Under the pieces are notes generated by a model, which was not told the DNA's origin, did no database searches, and saw only the letters and a program-made list of their open reading frames with translations. A stretch of DNA of 64,000 nt from Oscillospiraceae bacterium. Lineage in GTDB: Bacteria; Bacillota; Clostridia; Oscillospirales; Ruminococcaceae. Position 1 is the stretch's first letter. Every line of letters begins with the position of its first letter. The stretch covers positions 1 to 64,000 of the forward strand of contig JAFTTH010000009.1 of the NCBI GenBank assembly GCA_017466885.1. Direction: 5' to 3'. The translations under genes were made by a program, and so were the position numbers. Of this stretch, positions 8,110-16,230 are shown piece by piece.

Positions 8110-8334
8110 ATGTTGAAGAACACTGCGTCCCAAATTCTGAAAAACAATGAAAGCGTTTACTCCCTTGTCATTGCGGTTGCAAAGCGGGCAAGAGAAATCG
8201 CTGAAGAGGTCCAGCTGATGCCGGACAAACGAAATGTGGTTGAGAAGCCTGTTATGATTGCAGTCCGCGAGTTTGCTGACGGTGAATGCAGACTGGTGGA
8301 GGCGGAAAATATCGGCCAGGAGATCGAGGACTAA
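8110..8334 (+). CDS. rpoZ: RNA polymerase omega subunit
   Basis: A 74-residue omega subunit, which supports RNA polymerase assembly. It shows the typical SVYSLVIAVAKRAREIAEE segment and ends in an acidic tail. ATG 8110 is preceded by GGAGAG at good spacing. In B. subtilis coaBC follows; here priA follows directly. Confidence 0.88.
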   Translation: MLKNTASQILKNNESVYSLVIAVAKRAREIAEEVQLMPDKRNVVEKPVMIAVREFADGECRLVEAENIGQEIED

Positions 8335-8370
8335 TACTCCTGCCGGGGAAGGATGCTCCGGAAAGGATCT

Positions 8371-10824
8371 ATGAGCAGAATCGTTGCCAGAATCGCGGTA
8401 GAGAATACTACCTTACAATTTGATAAGCTCTTTTCCTATCTCTTGCCGGAGCAGTATGCCGCCGTTGTCCGTCCGGGATGTCGGGTTATGGTTCCCTTTG
8501 GGAGCGGAAACCGTAAGCGGATGGGGATGGTATTTTCCCTGGAGCAGGAGGATGGGGAAGGGTTAAAACCGATCGCTTTTGTATCCGATCGGGAGCCTGT
8601 CCTCACAGAGGAATTGCTTCGGCTTGCAGAGTGGATTGCGGACAGAACCTTTTCCACCCGGTATGATGCTGTTAAGTTGCTTTTGCCCCCCGGAATCGGC
8701 TTGAATATTGTTTTTGAATATTCCGCCGCATCTCCTCTCCCGGAGGGATGGGAGACCCTTCCGGAGCAAACCGCCCAGGTGGTGCGGCTTCTTTCGGAAA
8801 AGGGTGGCTGGATGACCCAAAAGCAGCTGGAGACCCGCTTTGGTAGCGTATCTTCCGAGCTGCTTCAGGCTCTTTGCCGGGAGGGCTATCTTCTGCAAAA
8901 CGAGGTGGCGATCCGCCGCACCGGGGACGGTACAACCAAAAATGTCCGCCTTAATCCCGAGCTTTACGGAGAAGGTCTGAAACCCCGCCGGCTGACATCC
9001 AATCAGCGTGCCTGCGTGGAGTTTTTGAAGGAAAACGGTACTGTTTCGATCAAGGAGCTTTCCTATTATACCGGAGTTTCTCCGGCATCGATCACCGGAC
9101 TGGTTTCCCGGGGAGATTTGGAGCTTTTCGAAACACCCTCCTTCCGCAATCCTTATGAGGGGGCGGAGCGGACTGCTTCGGCAGAGCAGATCACCCTTTC
9201 TGCGGCGCAGGAAAAGGTATTCCGTGAGCTTCTGGAGGAGACCCGGTCCGGATACGGCATCTCCTTGCTTTACGGTGTGACCGGAAGCGGAAAAACGGAA
9301 ATTTTCCTGAAGCTGATGGAGGAAACCCTCCGGGAGGGGCGGTCTGTGATCGTTTTGGTCCCGGAGATTTCATTGACCCCCCAAACCATTGCCAAGTTTC
9401 ACCGGTATTTCGGCAGTGATGTTGCCGTAATGCATAGCGGGCTTTCGGTTGCCGAGCGGATGGATGAGTGGAAGCGCGTGCGGAGTGGACTGGCAAGGAT
9501 CGCCGTGGGAACCCGTTCTGCTGTGTTTGCGCCCTTTTCCTCCATTGGACTGATTGTAATTGACGAGGAGCAGGAGCATACCTATCGGAGCGAAAGCTCC
9601 CCACGGTTTCACGCCAGAGAGGTTGCGGCGTTTCGTGCAAAGGAGCATAATGCAAGACTTCTTCTCTGCTCTGCGACCCCCTCTGTGGAAAGCTACTATG
9701 CCGCAGAAAAGGGGAAATATTCCCTGCATACCCTTTCCCAACGGTTTGGACATACCACCCTACCGGAGGTTACGGTGGTGGATATGCGCACCGAGCGGGA
9801 GGATGGCAATATCACCCTCTTTTCGGAGCATCTTGCCAGGGGAATCGAGGATCGCCTGGCCAAGGGCGAGCAGACCATTTTGCTTTATAACCGCCGCGGC
9901 TACCGGACACGTGCTGTTTGCGGAAGCTGCGGAGAGGTTTTGACCTGCTCGTCCTGCAGTATTGCGTTGACCTATCATTCGGCCAATGATATGCTGATGT
10001 GTCACTACTGTGGCAAAAGCTTTCACAGCCGGATGCATTGTCCCTCCTGCGGAGGAGAGAGCATCCGTTTTTCGGGGCAGGGAACGCAGAGCATCTCAGA
10101 GGAACTTGCCCAGCTTTTCCCTCAGGCCCGGATTCTCCGGATGGATGCTGACACGACTATGCGGAAATTTGCCCACGAAACCCTTTTTGAGGCCTTTGCG
10201 GACGGAGAGTATGATATTCTCGTGGGAACGCAAATGGTCGCCAAGGGACTGAATTTCCCCAGGGTGACATTGGTGGGTGTTCTTTCGGCAGATCAAACCC
10301 TTTATTCGGATGATTATAAAGCCTACGAGCGCGCCTTTGCATTGTTAACTCAGGTTGTGGGCCGGAGCGGGAGAGGCCAAAGGCCGGGAACAGCGGTCAT
10401 CCAGACCTATACTCCCGAAAATCCGGTGATTGCCCTTGCGGCGGAGCAGGATTATCTTTCCTTTTACCGGGATGAGATTTCCAACCGGAAAATTATGCTC
10501 TATCCGCCCTTTTGCAGTTTGTGTACCGTTGGGTTTACCGGCGGCTCAAAGGAGGGAACGGAGACCGCGGCCAAGGCGTTTTTGGAGTTGCTTCGCAGGG
10601 AAATCACCGGTTCCTACCCCGATATGCCGATTCGTGTGCTGGGACCGTCCCCCTCGGGGATTATCAAAATGTTTGATAAATACCGCTTCAAGCTGATTAT
10701 AAAATGCCGAGCGGACGATGCCTTCCGGGAGATGTTCCGCAAGGTTTTGACCGACTTCGGCAAGGAAAAAGAATACCGTTTGGTGTCCGTTTCGGCGGAT
10801 ATGCATAGTGACGGTCACTTTTAA
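8371..10824 (+). CDS. priA: Primosomal protein N', replication restart helicase PriA
   Basis: Reloads the replicative helicase at collapsed forks. In 817 residues: an N-terminal 3' DNA-binding domain, a helicase core with Walker A GVTGSGKTE (about residue 310), the Walker B box IDEEQEH, and a zinc-binding insertion with eight Cys (CGSCGEVLTCSSC and CHYCGKSFHSRMHCPSC). ATG 8371 follows GGAAAGGA at 5-7 bases; the in-frame ATG 8353 is less well placed. The helicase box has Gln in place of the usual His (DEEQ for DEEH), a conservative variant. Confidence 0.94.
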   Translation: MSRIVARIAVENTTLQFDKLFSYLLPEQYAAVVRPGCRVMVPFGSGNRKRMGMVFSLEQEDGEGLKPIAFVSDREPVLTEELLRLAEWIADRTFSTRYDAVKLLLPPGIGLNIVFEYSAASPLPEGWETLPEQTAQVVRLLSEKGGWMTQKQLETRFGSVSSELLQALCREGYLLQNEVAIRRTGDGTTKNVRLNPELYGEGLKPRRLTSNQRACVEFLKENGTVSIKELSYYTGVSPASITGLVSRGDLELFETPSFRNPYEGAERTASAEQITLSAAQEKVFRELLEETRSGYGISLLYGVTGSGKTEIFLKLMEETLREGRSVIVLVPEISLTPQTIAKFHRYFGSDVAVMHSGLSVAERMDEWKRVRSGLARIAVGTRSAVFAPFSSIGLIVIDEEQEHTYRSESSPRFHAREVAAFRAKEHNARLLLCSATPSVESYYAAEKGKYSLHTLSQRFGHTTLPEVTVVDMRTEREDGNITLFSEHLARGIEDRLAKGEQTILLYNRRGYRTRAVCGSCGEVLTCSSCSIALTYHSANDMLMCHYCGKSFHSRMHCPSCGGESIRFSGQGTQSISEELAQLFPQARILRMDADTTMRKFAHETLFEAFADGEYDILVGTQMVAKGLNFPRVTLVGVLSADQTLYSDDYKAYERAFALLTQVVGRSGRGQRPGTAVIQTYTPENPVIALAAEQDYLSFYRDEISNRKIMLYPPFCSLCTVGFTGGSKEGTETAAKAFLELLRREITGSYPDMPIRVLGPSPSGIIKMFDKYRFKLIIKCRADDAFREMFRKVLTDFGKEKEYRLVSVSADMHSDGHF

Positions 10825-10932
10825 CAGAGGGATCTGTCCCAAACAGGGATATTTCCCCATTGAAAAAAGATATAATGAGAAAAGAAAGCCCAAAAAGGGA
10901 TAATTCAGTTTGCCTTTGAAAGGATAATGGTT

Positions 10933-11379
10933 ATGGCTGTCAGGAATATTGTTAAGGATGGAGACCCTGTTCTCCGGAAGCAAAGCCGTTTGGTGGAGCA
11001 GTTTGATGAGCGTTTGTTTACGTTGCTGGACGATATGCGGGAAACAATGCATCAGGCAGAGGGCGTTGGATTGGCTGCCGTGCAGGTGGGAGTGCTTCGC
11101 CGGGTTGTTGTGATTGATATCGGGGAAGGATTGATTGAGCTGATCAACCCCGTTATTACTTCCCAGAAGGGAAGCCAGACCGATAATGAGGGCTGTCTTT
11201 CATTCCCTGGGGAATACGGTCGGGTTACTCGCCCCAATAAAGTTACCGTTTCTGCTCAGGACCGTCATGGAAACCCCTTTACCATCAAAGGGGAAGGCCT
11301 TCTTGCCCGCGCATTTTGCCATGAGATCGACCATTTGGACGGAAAGCTTTATGTGGACCTCGTGGAGCCGGAGCGCTGA
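10933..11379 (+). CDS. def: Peptide deformylase
   Basis: Removes the formyl group from N-terminal Met of new proteins. The 148-residue protein has all three metal-site motifs: GVGLAAVQVG, EGCLS and HEIDHLDG. ATG 10933 lies 9 bases after GAAAGGA; ATG 10927 is too close to that SD. It is followed 17 bases later by fmt, which adds the same formyl group, so the pair forms the formylation cycle. A TATAAT at 10871 in the gap after priA lacks a -35. Confidence 0.95.
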   Translation: MAVRNIVKDGDPVLRKQSRLVEQFDERLFTLLDDMRETMHQAEGVGLAAVQVGVLRRVVVIDIGEGLIELINPVITSQKGSQTDNEGCLSFPGEYGRVTRPNKVTVSAQDRHGNPFTIKGEGLLARAFCHEIDHLDGKLYVDLVEPER

Positions 11380-11396
11380 AAAAAGGAGCGATTGGA

Positions 11397-12323
11397 TTGA
11401 AATTTGTCTTTATGGGAACGCCTGATTTCGCCGTCTCCTCCTTTTTGGCACTCCTCGAGGCAGGACATCAGGCTACCGGTGTTTTTACTCAGCCGGATAA
11501 GCCCAAGGGGAGAGGTCACGAGCTGACTCCTCCTCCGGTGAAAATGGCGGCAATGGAGCGGGGGATTCCCGTCTTTCAACCCCAATCCCTGCGGAACGGT
11601 GAGGGCGTTCGGATCCTCTCCCAGCTGGAGTTTGACGTGATCGTTGTGGCGGCATACGGGAAAATTTTACCGCCCGATGTGCTGGCCTTGCCGAAATATG
11701 GCTGCATCAATGTTCACGCATCATTGTTGCCCCGGTATCGTGGAGCGGCACCCATCAATTGGGTTATCATCAACGGGGAGGAAAAGACCGGTATCACCAC
11801 TATGTATATGGCGGAGGGCTTGGATACCGGAGATATGCTCCTAAAGAGCGAAACCCCCATTCTGCCGGAGGATACCGCCGAAGATCTCCATGACCGCCTT
11901 GCGGCGATGGGTGGTGAGCTTATTTGCGAGACCCTTCGCCTTGCCGAGGAAGGGAAACTTAATCCTATCCCTCAGGCAGATGCAGATTCCTGCTATGCCC
12001 CCATGCTTACCAAGGAAACCTGCCGGATCGATTTTTCTGTCACAATGCGGGAAGTCGTGGATCGGATCCGCGGACTTTCTCCCTTTCCTACCGCCGTCAC
12101 AATGGCGGGGGATAAGCAGCTGAAGCTCTATCGGGCGGTGGCGGTACCGGAGGAGTCAGGCGAGCCCGGAACTCTTTTGTCAGAAGATCGGTTGCTCGTG
12201 GCCGTTGTGGACGGTGCGGTGGAAATCACCGAGCTTGCCGCCCCCGGAAAGCGCCGTATGCCGGGGCGGGACTTTATGAGAGGTGCCCGTCTTTCCAAAG
12301 GGACAAAGCTTGGGATTCAGTAA
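11397..12323 (+). CDS. fmt: Methionyl-tRNA formyltransferase
   Basis: Formylates initiator Met-tRNA using 10-formyltetrahydrofolate. In 308 residues it has the N-terminal GTPDFA motif, the catalytic region NVHASLLPRYRGAAPINW (Asn/His) and the GLDTGDML segment, then a C-terminal tRNA-binding OB fold. Start TTG 11397 is 8 bases after AAAAGGAG. Confidence 0.95.
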   Translation: MKFVFMGTPDFAVSSFLALLEAGHQATGVFTQPDKPKGRGHELTPPPVKMAAMERGIPVFQPQSLRNGEGVRILSQLEFDVIVVAAYGKILPPDVLALPKYGCINVHASLLPRYRGAAPINWVIINGEEKTGITTMYMAEGLDTGDMLLKSETPILPEDTAEDLHDRLAAMGGELICETLRLAEEGKLNPIPQADADSCYAPMLTKETCRIDFSVTMREVVDRIRGLSPFPTAVTMAGDKQLKLYRAVAVPEESGEPGTLLSEDRLLVAVVDGAVEITELAAPGKRRMPGRDFMRGARLSKGTKLGIQ

Positions 12324-12352
12324 AATAGATTCGGATGAGCTCCGATTCTATT
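12324..12352 (+). other. Perfectly placed hairpin directly after fmt
   Basis: AATAGA-T-TCGGA / TCCGA-T-TCTATT around the loop TGAGC starts at the base after the fmt stop codon. It has no T run, so it is unlikely to terminate; it could protect or process the mRNA between fmt and the next gene. Confidence 0.5.
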
Positions 12353-12371
12353 CCGGAAGTGGAGTGTTGAA

Positions 12372-13067
12372 ATGCCCTGGTATTATTACTATGATTTCAG
12401 TTATCTTTATTTTCTGATCCCCTCACTGATTATTACTTTGATTGCGCAGATCGCAGTAAAGCATGCCTATTCCAAATACTCCGGAATTTTGAGCCGGGGG
12501 CGGATCAGCGGTGCCGAAGCTGCCCGTGAGGTTCTGCGGATGAATGGTGTTTCGGGGGTGCAGATTGAGCGGGTGGCGGGAAATCTGACCGACCATTACG
12601 ATCCACGCACCAATGTGATCCGGCTTTCCTCGGGGGTGTATGACAGCTCTTCCATTGCTGCCATCGGAATTGCCGCCCATGAAGCAGGCCACGCTGTTCA
12701 GTACGATCGAAGCTATTTTCCCATTAAAATTCGCAGTGTGATCCTGCCGATCACCCAAATCGGCTCTCAGCTGGCCTGGCCGCTGGTGCTTCTTGGCCTT
12801 GTTTTTGAAACGTTGACGGTTCTTTCGCTTGTTGGGGTCATTCTTTACGGGGCGGTCGTTCTTTTTCAACTGATTACCCTGCCGGTGGAGTTTAATGCCA
12901 GCCGGCGGGCAATGGAGGCTATCAAGGCAGGAAACCTGCTGGAGGCGGAGGAGGCCAAGGGAGCGCGCGCCGTACTTTCTGCCGCCGCATCCACTTATCT
13001 TGCCGCAATGCTGACTGCGGTGTTGCAGCTTTTCCGTTTGATGAGCCTTGTCCGGCGGAGAAGATAG
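12372..13067 (+). CDS. Membrane zinc metallopeptidase, YugP family
   Basis: A 231-residue membrane protein of the neutral zinc metallopeptidase family (YugP, formerly DUF2268-like). An N-terminal membrane helix (about 8-27) is followed by the zinc-binding AAHEAGHAVQ motif (HExxH, about residue 101) and two further hydrophobic stretches near 135-165. Substrate unknown. Insertion between fmt and rsmB is frequent in Clostridia (recalled, not checked). Confidence 0.85.
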   Translation: MPWYYYYDFSYLYFLIPSLIITLIAQIAVKHAYSKYSGILSRGRISGAEAAREVLRMNGVSGVQIERVAGNLTDHYDPRTNVIRLSSGVYDSSSIAAIGIAAHEAGHAVQYDRSYFPIKIRSVILPITQIGSQLAWPLVLLGLVFETLTVLSLVGVILYGAVVLFQLITLPVEFNASRRAMEAIKAGNLLEAEEAKGARAVLSAAASTYLAAMLTAVLQLFRLMSLVRRRR

Positions 13068-13100
13068 AATAAAACATCTTTGGAAAGGGAGGAATCTAAC

Positions 13101-14396
13101 GTGACAGGCAGAGAAGCAGCGCTCAGCGCCTTGATCAAAACCGAAACGACAGACGGATATTCCAATTTGGTTCTGGATTCCCTCTTTTCCTCCGCGGATA
13201 TGACTGACAAGGAAAAAGCCTTTGCAGCCCGTTTGTTCTACGGATGCCTGGAACGGCGGGTTACTATTGAATATACCATCTCAAAATATGCCTCTGTTCC
13301 TATCAAAAAGATGGAACGAAAGGTTCTGATGCTGCTGATTATGGGGCTGTATCAGATCTTTTATATGGATTCCGTTCCCAGTTCTGCCGCCGTAAATGAA
13401 ACAGTTCGGCTGGCGGGAAAGCAAAGCCGCGGATTTATTAACGCGGTGCTCCGGAGGGCAGTCCGGGAGGGCGGAAAGCCGCTGATGCCGGAAGAAAAGG
13501 ATCCGGCCTATCTTTCGGTAAAATACGGTGTTCCAAAACCGCTGTGTGATTTTTGGCGGAAGGCTTACGGCGGGGAGACCCTCCTGCAGATCCTGGAGGG
13601 AGTCACCGGCCGGGAGGACGGAATCTTTGTTAAGATCAATACCCTAAAAATCTCCCCGGAAGATTTCCTTTCCCGGTTGAAACAGCTGGAAATCCCTGCC
13701 GTGTTGGATAAGGAATATCCCGATTGTGCAGTGATTGGTACCGGAATTGCCGAACACCACCCGCTGGTTCGGGAGGGGTTGATCCATGTGCAGGACCGCT
13801 CCTGCCGGGTCTGTTGTTCGGCGGTAGATCCCAAACCCGGGGAGAGGATCTTTGATATGTGTGCCGCCCCCGGCGGAAAGAGCTTTACCCTGGCGCAGAT
13901 GGGCGGCCCCGATAGCCGGATTTTCTCCTTTGAGCTTCACCAAAACCGTACCGGGCTGATCCGGCAGGGGATGGAGCGGCTGGAACTGGGAAATATTACC
14001 CCCAAAACCAATGATGCGACTCTCTTTGACCCTTCCCTTGGCCTCGCGGATAAGGTTCTTTGTGATGTGCCCTGCTCGGGGCTTGGGGTAATTGGAAAGA
14101 AGCCGGAAATCCGCTTTAAGGCGTTGGAGCAGTTTGCCTCCTTGCCGGAGCTGCAGCTTCGGATTCTGAAGACCTCAGCGCAGTATGTGAGGCCGGGTGG
14201 ACTTCTCGTTTACTCCACCTGCACACTTAACCCCGCAGAAAATGAGGATGTTTGCCACAGTTTTTTGGCAGAAGATGGGGAGTTTGTACCCCATCCAATC
14301 TCTGTTGCGCAAGGGGAATATATGAAAACGATTATTCCGGATGGCCGGCAGGATGGATTCTTCTTTGCCACCTTCCGAAAAAAGGCAGAAAGCTGA
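13101..14396 (+). CDS. rsmB: 16S rRNA (cytosine-967-C5)-methyltransferase
   Basis: In 431 residues an N-terminal NusB-like RNA-binding domain (about 1-140) precedes a SAM-dependent methyltransferase. Motifs visible are the SAM loop CAAPGGKS, the catalytic DVPCSGLG and the second Cys STCTLNPAEN. GTG 13101 lies 8 bases after GGGAGG; the in-frame TTG 13080 is upstream of that SD. Next to rlmN, another rRNA methylase, as in B. subtilis. Confidence 0.93.
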   Translation: MTGREAALSALIKTETTDGYSNLVLDSLFSSADMTDKEKAFAARLFYGCLERRVTIEYTISKYASVPIKKMERKVLMLLIMGLYQIFYMDSVPSSAAVNETVRLAGKQSRGFINAVLRRAVREGGKPLMPEEKDPAYLSVKYGVPKPLCDFWRKAYGGETLLQILEGVTGREDGIFVKINTLKISPEDFLSRLKQLEIPAVLDKEYPDCAVIGTGIAEHHPLVREGLIHVQDRSCRVCCSAVDPKPGERIFDMCAAPGGKSFTLAQMGGPDSRIFSFELHQNRTGLIRQGMERLELGNITPKTNDATLFDPSLGLADKVLCDVPCSGLGVIGKKPEIRFKALEQFASLPELQLRILKTSAQYVRPGGLLVYSTCTLNPAENEDVCHSFLAEDGEFVPHPISVAQGEYMKTIIPDGRQDGFFFATFRKKAES

Positions 14397-14403
14397 GGAA
14401 CAA

Positions 14404-15453
14404 ATGGAAAAACAGGATATTTTATCCATGACTCTTCCCGAAATAGCGGCCGTTTTGAAGCAGAAGGGTGAGCCGGCTTACCGTGCAGAACAGATTTTCA
14501 CCTGGTTGCACCAGAAAAAGGTCACCTCTTTCGAGGAAATGACCAGCATAAGCAACAAACTGAAGCAGGTTTTATCGGAAGAGTTTTACATAAATTCGCT
14601 GAATATCGAAAAAAAGCTTGTATCTGGTATTGATAATACTGTAAAATATCTTTATCGTCTCCGCGATGGGGAAACGGTGGAAACGGTGCTGATGCGTTAC
14701 CACCACGCGAACAGTCTTTGTATCTCCACTCAGGTGGGGTGCAGGATGGGATGCAAGTTCTGTGCGTCCACCATCGCCGGCTTTGTCCGGAATCTGACAC
14801 CCTCTGAATTGCTGTGTCAGATTTACCAAACGGAGCGGGATAGCGGCGTGGAGATCGGAAGCATCGTTCTGATGGGAATCGGAGAGCCTTTGGATAATTA
14901 CGATAACGTCCTGCGGTTTCTTCGTTTGGTTTCCGACCCCAAAGGAAAGTGTCTCAGCTTAAGGCATTTATCCTTATCCACCTGCGGACTGGTGGACCGG
15001 ATCCGTCAGCTGGCTGACGAAAAGCTGGGTTTGACCCTTTCTGTTTCGATCCATGCTTCGGACGATGAATCCCGCAACGCGGTGATGCCTGTCAACCGAA
15101 AGTATCCGATCGCGGAGCTTTTGGATGCCTGCCGTTATTATTTCAAAACGACAGGTCGCAGAATTTCTTTTGAGTACGCAATGATTTCGGGAGTCAACGA
15201 TTCTCCGGCTCACGCCCGAGCCCTGGGGGAGCGGCTCCGCGGAATGCAGGCGCATGTGAATCTGATTCCGGTCAATCCGGTCAAGGAACGGAGCTTCCGG
15301 AGCAGTGATAAAGCTCGGATTGAGCGATTTGAAACGATTCTATCGGGATATGGCCTTGCGGTAACTGTCCGGCGGAGGTTGGGAGCGGATATTAACGCTG
15401 CCTGCGGTCAGCTTCGTCGGGAAGAACGGGAGCAGGGTCAACCGGGTGTTTGA
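14404..15453 (+). CDS. rlmN: 23S rRNA (adenine-2503-C2)-methyltransferase, radical SAM
   Basis: Methylates A2503 of 23S rRNA and tRNA A37. The 349-residue protein has the radical-SAM cluster motif CRMGCKFC (Cys-x3-Cys-x2-Cys), GIGEPLDNYDNV, and near the end the conserved ADINAACGQLR carrying the catalytic Cys. ATG 14404 follows GAGGA and sits 7 bases after the rsmB stop. Confidence 0.95.
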   Translation: MEKQDILSMTLPEIAAVLKQKGEPAYRAEQIFTWLHQKKVTSFEEMTSISNKLKQVLSEEFYINSLNIEKKLVSGIDNTVKYLYRLRDGETVETVLMRYHHANSLCISTQVGCRMGCKFCASTIAGFVRNLTPSELLCQIYQTERDSGVEIGSIVLMGIGEPLDNYDNVLRFLRLVSDPKGKCLSLRHLSLSTCGLVDRIRQLADEKLGLTLSVSIHASDDESRNAVMPVNRKYPIAELLDACRYYFKTTGRRISFEYAMISGVNDSPAHARALGERLRGMQAHVNLIPVNPVKERSFRSSDKARIERFETILSGYGLAVTVRRRLGADINAACGQLRREEREQGQPGV

Positions 15454-15474
15454 TTAAGGAAGGCGTGTTAGGAA

Positions 15475-16200
15475 ATGAGGGTATACGGAAAAAGTGATAT
15501 CGGAAAAAAGCGCGCGGAAAACCAGGATACCTTTGCCGCGGAGCTTTTAGGCGAGAACGCTTGTTTCGGCATCGTTTGTGACGGTATGGGCGGAGCGGCC
15601 GGCGGCTTCACTGCCAGTATTACCGCCCAGCAGGAAATTCTTTCCCATATCCGGGAAAATTTCCGCCCGGAGCTTTCGTCCAACTCCATTCGAAATCTTT
15701 TGTTATCTGCAGTATCGGCCGCCAATGCGGTTGTATTTGAAAAGGCGGAGGATCCCACCTTCCGCGGAATGGGGACAACTGTTGTTGCGGCAATCATCTG
15801 CGGGGAAACGGCTCATATTGCCCACGTGGGGGATAGCAGGGCTTATTCTGTCGCAGATGGAAAGGCTGAGCAGATTACCAGAGATCATTCGGTGGTCCAG
15901 CGGCTGGTTGAAATGGGCCAGTTGACGGAGGATGAAGCCAAAAATCACCCGGAAAAGAATCTGATTACCCGTGCGGTAGGCGTCGATTCGGAAATTGAAG
16001 TGGATTATTATGAGGTTTTCCTCAAGGAAAACGATTTTGTTCTTCTTTGTACCGACGGTCTTTCCAATTACGTTGAGGCCGATGATATATACAAGATGAT
16101 TCAAGAATCTGAGGAGTCTGAGGTGGTGGATCGCCTGATTGGTGAAGCACTTCGCAAGGGCGGCTCGGATAATATCACAGCAGTGCTGTTGGCCTGCTGA
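15475..16200 (+). CDS. prpC: PP2C-type Ser/Thr protein phosphatase
   Basis: Dephosphorylates proteins phosphorylated by PrkC and probably PrkC itself. The 241-residue protein has the PP2C metal motifs RAENQD, CDGMGGAAGG, HVGDSRAY, RDHS and CTDGLSNYV. It starts MRVYGKSDIGKKR, typical of this clade. The next gene is its partner kinase. Confidence 0.95.
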   Translation: MRVYGKSDIGKKRAENQDTFAAELLGENACFGIVCDGMGGAAGGFTASITAQQEILSHIRENFRPELSSNSIRNLLLSAVSAANAVVFEKAEDPTFRGMGTTVVAAIICGETAHIAHVGDSRAYSVADGKAEQITRDHSVVQRLVEMGQLTEDEAKNHPEKNLITRAVGVDSEIEVDYYEVFLKENDFVLLCTDGLSNYVEADDIYKMIQESEESEVVDRLIGEALRKGGSDNITAVLLAC

Positions 16201-16230
16201 ACAGGTCAAGAAAGGATAAGGTGCTGATCA

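Noticed and set aside
10860..10880. TTGAAA and TATAAT before def as a promoter
   Set aside because: The two boxes are only five bases apart and no other -35 fits, so at best it is a weak internal start.
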